DNA of 64,000 nucleotides from an uncultured beta proteobacterium (GTDB lineage Bacteria > Pseudomonadota > Gammaproteobacteria > Burkholderiales > Burkholderiaceae_C): NCBI GenBank assembly GCA_903905735.1, contig CAIVHU010000128.1, forward strand, positions 62,001 through 126,000, read 5' to 3'. Positions 59,937 through 64,000 of the stretch are shown here, one piece after another. Within the stretch, counting starts at the first letter, position 1. Each line of letters starts with the position of its first letter. The notes beneath the pieces were generated by a model that was not told the DNA's origin, ran no database searches, and saw nothing but the letters and a program-made list of their open reading frames with translations. The position numbers were made by a program, and so were the translations under genes.

Positions 59937-60050
59937 GTGATTTTTTGATTTTGGTGGGTGACTGGCTGGAGGTGTCATTGACACCCGCATGATTTTGCGG
60001 CAAGGTTCGTTGCGCGTTGAATTCTTCCCAACCCAGAGCGAAAACACCCC

Positions 60051-61244
60051 ATGGCAGAACCCGAAAAAATCCAGCTCCCTTCAGACAAACCTGTAGCCGC
60101 CACAGCGCTGATACCTGCCAAACCTGCCGGTTCGCGCACCCCGAAAAAGCGTGCGGTACCTGAGGTGCGCCGCACGTCATTGGGCGACACCACGGGTGCC
60201 AAAACCACTGCCGGTGTCAGTCGGCGCGCCGTGCGTGCCAGCGTGGATGCCGCGCGGGGCAGCCAGCAAAACGCGCTGCAAGACATCCTGACCAACGCCA
60301 CCGACAAGGCTGACGCCCTGCGCACCCTGCTGGCAGGCAGTTCGCAGGACGACATTGATGCCGTGCGCCAGATGCTGCTGGGCAACCAGATCAACCCGAA
60401 TGGCCCGGCCACCAAGCCGGACGACGAACTGGCCAGCGATTGGCGCAGCGGCGGTTACCCCTATAAAAACCTGATGTCGCGCAAGCGCTATGAGGCCGAA
60501 AAGTACAAGCTGCAGGTGGAGTTGCTCAAGCTGCAAAGCTGGGCCAAAGAATCTGGCCAGCGCGTCGTGATCCTGTTTGAAGGGCGCGATGCAGCGGGCA
60601 AAGGTGGCACCATCCGCCGCTTCATGGAGCACTTGAACCCCCGCGGCGCACGCGTGGTGGCGCTGGAAAAACCCTCGGATGCCGAGCGCGGGCAATGGTA
60701 CTTTCAGCGTTATGTGCAGCATTTGCCCACGGCTGGCGAGATCGTGCTGTTCGACCGCTCCTGGTACAACCGCGCCGGTGTCGAGCGCGTCATGGGCTTT
60801 TGCTCAGAACCCGAATACCAGCAGTTTATCCACCAGGCACCGCTGTTTGAGCGGCAGCTGGTGCAAAGCGGTGTACACCTGATCAAGTTCTGGTTTTCGG
60901 TGAGCCGCAAGGAACAGCTCCGCCGCTTCAAGGAACGCGAGTTGCATCCGCTCAAGCAGTGGAAACTCAGCCCGATCGACTTGGCATCGCTGGACAAGTG
61001 GGACGACTACACCAAGGCCAAGGAAGCGATGTTTTTCGAGACCGACACGGCCGATGCACCCTGGACGGTGATCAAGTCAGACTGCAAAAAGCGCGCACGC
61101 CTGAACGCCATGCGTTACGTTCTGCACAAACTGCCCTATACCAACAAGGAGGTGTCCAACATCGGCACGCTTGACACCCTGCTGGTAGGCCGTGCGCATG
61201 TGGTGTATGAACGTGGTGAGCACCCGAGCAGCTTTGTGTTGTGA
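60051..61244 (+). CDS. ppk2: Polyphosphate kinase 2
   Basis: LFEGRDAAGKGGTIRRFMEHLNPRGARVVALEKPSDAERGQWYFQRYVQHLP...DRSWYNRAGVERVMGFC. Confidence 0.94.
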   Translation: MAEPEKIQLPSDKPVAATALIPAKPAGSRTPKKRAVPEVRRTSLGDTTGAKTTAGVSRRAVRASVDAARGSQQNALQDILTNATDKADALRTLLAGSSQDDIDAVRQMLLGNQINPNGPATKPDDELASDWRSGGYPYKNLMSRKRYEAEKYKLQVELLKLQSWAKESGQRVVILFEGRDAAGKGGTIRRFMEHLNPRGARVVALEKPSDAERGQWYFQRYVQHLPTAGEIVLFDRSWYNRAGVERVMGFCSEPEYQQFIHQAPLFERQLVQSGVHLIKFWFSVSRKEQLRRFKERELHPLKQWKLSPIDLASLDKWDDYTKAKEAMFFETDTADAPWTVIKSDCKKRARLNAMRYVLHKLPYTNKEVSNIGTLDTLLVGRAHVVYERGEHPSSFVL

Positions 61245-61261
61245 GGCGCTGCAGCCGCCGG

Positions 61262-61777
61262 TCAACTGCGGCTGCTTTTTCGCCAGAGGATCAGCACACT
61301 CAGTGCGGCAAACAGACTGAAGCAGACAAATGACCAATTGGCGATGGATCCGCCAAGAAAGGTCCAATCCACCACTGCACAGTCACCGGTTCCACGAAAG
61401 ATCATCGGTATGGCGCGACTGAGAGGGAAATTTTCGATCATCCCATAAAAGTCCCGACCGCACGTGGCCGTTTCTGGCGGATACCACTGCAGCCAGCTTT
61501 GGCGCGCGGCCACAAATGCGCCAAAGACAGAGCCCAGCAAGAGAAGGATCGAGCCAAAAATATGCATAGACTTTTTGCCGCTAGTCGCCGTCAGCAGGGC
61601 CAGTACAGCTATGACTATCAGAGCATCACGCTGCACGATACACATCGGGCAGGGCTCAATATGGTTGTGCAGTTGCAAATACACGCCAAAGCCCAGCATG
61701 GCCAGACAAACCGCACTCAGAGCCCAAAAAACGCGCCGGGTGGCGCGGTCAATCACCGAAAGCACCGCAGCAAACAT
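61262..61777 (-). CDS. dsbB: Disulfide bond formation protein B
   Basis: LQLHNHIEPCPMCIVQRDALI; four-TM layout. Confidence 0.9.
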   Translation of the reverse strand: MFAAVLSVIDRATRRVFWALSAVCLAMLGFGVYLQLHNHIEPCPMCIVQRDALIVIAVLALLTATSGKKSMHIFGSILLLLGSVFGAFVAARQSWLQWYPPETATCGRDFYGMIENFPLSRAIPMIFRGTGDCAVVDWTFLGGSIANWSFVCFSLFAALSVLILWRKSSRS

Positions 61778-62034
61778 CAGTCTGCTGATGGCTTCTTGTT
61801 GGCTTCTTCCAGCATCAGGTCAAGTGCCTTGCAGGAAGGAGAGCACACCGCCTGCGACTTGCCCAGAATTTTCTTGGAAATCATCTGGGAGCGGGCCCGG
61901 TGCTTGCCGCACAAGAAGCACGACATGGTGGCAGCGCCAAAGGAAGTCGCCGCCGTGAAGGGAGAACCCGACACTTTGGATTTGTAACGCAGGCCATCGG
62001 CCACGATTTTGGTTTTGGTATCTGCTTTTGCCAT
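61777..62034 (-). CDS. Small hypothetical protein with putative zinc ribbon
   Basis: [38 protein letters not shown] (CxxC...CxxxC). Confidence 0.65.
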   Translation of the reverse strand: MAKADTKTKIVADGLRYKSKVSGSPFTAATSFGAATMSCFLCGKHRARSQMISKKILGKSQAVCSPSCKALDLMLEEANKKPSAD

Positions 62035-62119
62035 AGGGCTGGATTTTACTTCAGAGCGCAAGCGTTGCCAAAACCTTGCTAAAGTTCAGCCTTTTAGCAG
62101 CACAAACACAAGGAAAACC

Positions 62120-62392
62120 ATGGCGCGCACGGTGAAATGCATCAAATTGGGCATCGAAGCTGAAGGGCTTGACTTTGCACCCTACCCCGGTGAACTGGGC
62201 AAACGCCTCTGGGAAAACGTCAGCAAGCAGGCTTGGGCCGAGTGGCTGAAGCACCAAACCATGCTGGTCAACGAAAACCGCCTGAATCTGGCGGATGCTC
62301 GGGCACGCCAGTACCTCGCGCGGCAGATGGAAAACCACTTTTTTGGTGAAGGTGCAGACGCAGCGCAAGGTTACGTGCCACCCAAGGCGTGA
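62120..62392 (+). CDS. yggX: Fe(2+)-trafficking / oxidative damage protection protein
   Basis: [57 protein letters not shown]. Confidence 0.96.
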   Translation: MARTVKCIKLGIEAEGLDFAPYPGELGKRLWENVSKQAWAEWLKHQTMLVNENRLNLADARARQYLARQMENHFFGEGADAAQGYVPPKA

Positions 62393-64000
62393 TCCTGGCC
62401 AGCGCACAGCCGCCTGACCCGGGCGTTGTGCCTGTTCTGCCACTGGCCGCCCGATGGCGGGGTTTGCCAGGCTGGCAAATCCTGGACACCTGTTTTGGCG
62501 GTGGACAACACTTTTTAGAGACTTGGCACGCCTGGCAACAGGACACCCATCGTCCCCAGGTGCTGCATTACGTGGCCCTGTGCCAACGCCCCCCAACGCC
62601 TGATGAGCTTTTACTGACCTGCACTGCTGAAAACAGCCTGTTGTCGCTGGCGCGCACGCTCAGTGCGCAATGGTTTGGGCTGCTGCCAGGCTTTCACCGC
62701 TTTTTGCTGGCTGACGGCCAGGTCATCCTGACGCTTTGCGTGGGTGATGCCATCGAGTCTTTGCGCCAGCAAGCCTTTCACGCAGATGAAGTGATGTTTT
62801 CGTTAGGCATCACTTCGCTCCCCGGTGCGTTTGATCCGCAGTCGGTGTGGGCCATCAAGGCGTTGGCGCGCTGTTGTCAACGGGGAACCCTGTTGCATGG
62901 TCGCTGGCCTGTCGGCACCGAACCAGCCGACCTGCTGCAAACAGTCGGTTTTGTCATCGGCGCTGAAGCCACGACCGCTTCCGATGCGAACCCTGGCCAG
63001 CTTCAAGCCAGATTTGATCCTCCTTGGACCCTCAAAGCCAGTCGGCACGCGCAACCAAAGGCTTTACCGGTGCAACGCTGCGCCGTGATTGGTGCGGGCC
63101 TGGCCGGAGCCAGTGTAGCCGCCGCGCTGGCCCGGCGCGGCTGGCAGGTGACGGTGGTCGATGGTGCCGATGCACCTGCAGCCGGGGCTTCCAGCCTGCC
63201 GGTGGGGCTGGTGGTGCCACACACCTCCAGCGACGACTGTCCACTGTCGCGCCTGTCACGCGCTGGTGCTCGCCTGACGCTGCAGCTAGCCCGGCAATAT
63301 CTGCAAGAAGGCACCCAATGGGCCGCCAGTGGCGTGCTGGAGCGCCAGGTGGGCGGCACACCGCAACTGCCTGCCCACTGGCCGCCGGAGGGTCAGGACT
63401 GGTCAACGCAACGCCGGGCCACGCGCGTCACGGATGATCAGCAAGACGGTGGCCCAGGTCTGTGGCACCCCAGCGGAGCCTGGCTCAAACCGGCTGAACT
63501 GGTGCGCGCCTGGCTCAGCCAGCCCGGCGTGGTTTTTCAGGGCAACGCAGAAGTCACCACCTTGCAGCATGACGGTGCGGTCTGGCACTTGCGCAGCGCC
63601 AGTGGCCAATTGCTGTGCAGTGCCGAGCGTGTGGTGTTTGCCAACGCCTGCGGCATGCGTCCGCTGCTGGATGCCCTGGGCAGCTACAACGCGGAATTGA
63701 CTGCGCAGGTACAGCGCCTGCCCGCCACACATGGCATGCGCGGCCTGCTGAGTTGGGCGCTACATATGACCTCTGACGCGGCAGACAAGGATTTCCCGCG
63801 CTTTCCGGTCAATGGCTACAGCAGCTTGGTGCCTCGCATTCCCACAGATCAGGGCCGCGCCTGGTTTATTGGCTCGTCGTACCAGCCAGACCACCATTTT
63901 GAGCGCAGCGACGCTGAAAACCACCTCCACAACTTTGAACACCTGCAACAACTGCTGCCTGCCTTGTCCGTGCAACTGGCAGCCACTTTTGCGTCGGATG
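62389..64000 (+). CDS. mnmC: Bifunctional tRNA 5-methylaminomethyl-2-thiouridine protein MnmC, truncated at window end
   Basis: GTG start overlapping yggX stop; methyltransferase [25 protein letters not shown] domain [31 protein letters not shown]. Missing from the ORF track because it runs off the window. Confidence 0.9.
   Translation, partial: MILASAQPPDPGVVPVLPLAARWRGLPGWQILDTCFGGGQHFLETWHAWQQDTHRPQVLHYVALCQRPPTPDELLLTCTAENSLLSLARTLSAQWFGLLPGFHRFLLADGQVILTLCVGDAIESLRQQAFHADEVMFSLGITSLPGAFDPQSVWAIKALARCCQRGTLLHGRWPVGTEPADLLQTVGFVIGAEATTASDANPGQLQARFDPPWTLKASRHAQPKALPVQRCAVIGAGLAGASVAAALARRGWQVTVVDGADAPAAGASSLPVGLVVPHTSSDDCPLSRLSRAGARLTLQLARQYLQEGTQWAASGVLERQVGGTPQLPAHWPPEGQDWSTQRRATRVTDDQQDGGPGLWHPSGAWLKPAELVRAWLSQPGVVFQGNAEVTTLQHDGAVWHLRSASGQLLCSAERVVFANACGMRPLLDALGSYNAELTAQVQRLPATHGMRGLLSWALHMTSDAADKDFPRFPVNGYSSLVPRIPTDQGRAWFIGSSYQPDHHFERSDAENHLHNFEHLQQLLPALSVQLAATFASD

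Overview
The window looks like a chromosomal segment of a Comamonadaceae-type betaproteobacterium. Rhodoferax-like is my inference from gene content and order; I ran no search. Nearly all of it is protein-coding; I found no rRNA, tRNA, CRISPR array, prophage or intact transposon. Main blocks: glnB-nadE; ppa / hppA; moaA-mobA-moeA; B12-dependent nrdJ with NrdR boxes; a pyruvate:ferredoxin-oxidoreductase-type operon (porG-A-B, GltD/ferredoxin fusion, uspA) divergent from a hemerythrin, with a perfect FNR box between them; folK-pcnB-HAD-hda-perM / purM; a large non-flagellar chemosensory operon (about 28.9-40.8 kb); murJ / rpsT; argD-argF; feoAB with a Fur box; BLUF photoreceptor; hrpA; argA; ppk2; dsbB; yggX; mnmC (truncated). 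Two observations stand out. (1) A dispersed ~50-60 bp element (about 14 recognisable copies) lies both between genes and in frame inside nadE, moeA, cheA, argF, hrpA (twice) and others, where it encodes a recurrent peptide. (2) The chemosensory operon encodes a soluble receptor with two signalling tips, a triple-CheW protein, a HEAT-repeat protein, a small STAS-like protein and a ParA-like ATPase, suggesting a specialised, possibly cytoplasmic, chemosensory array.
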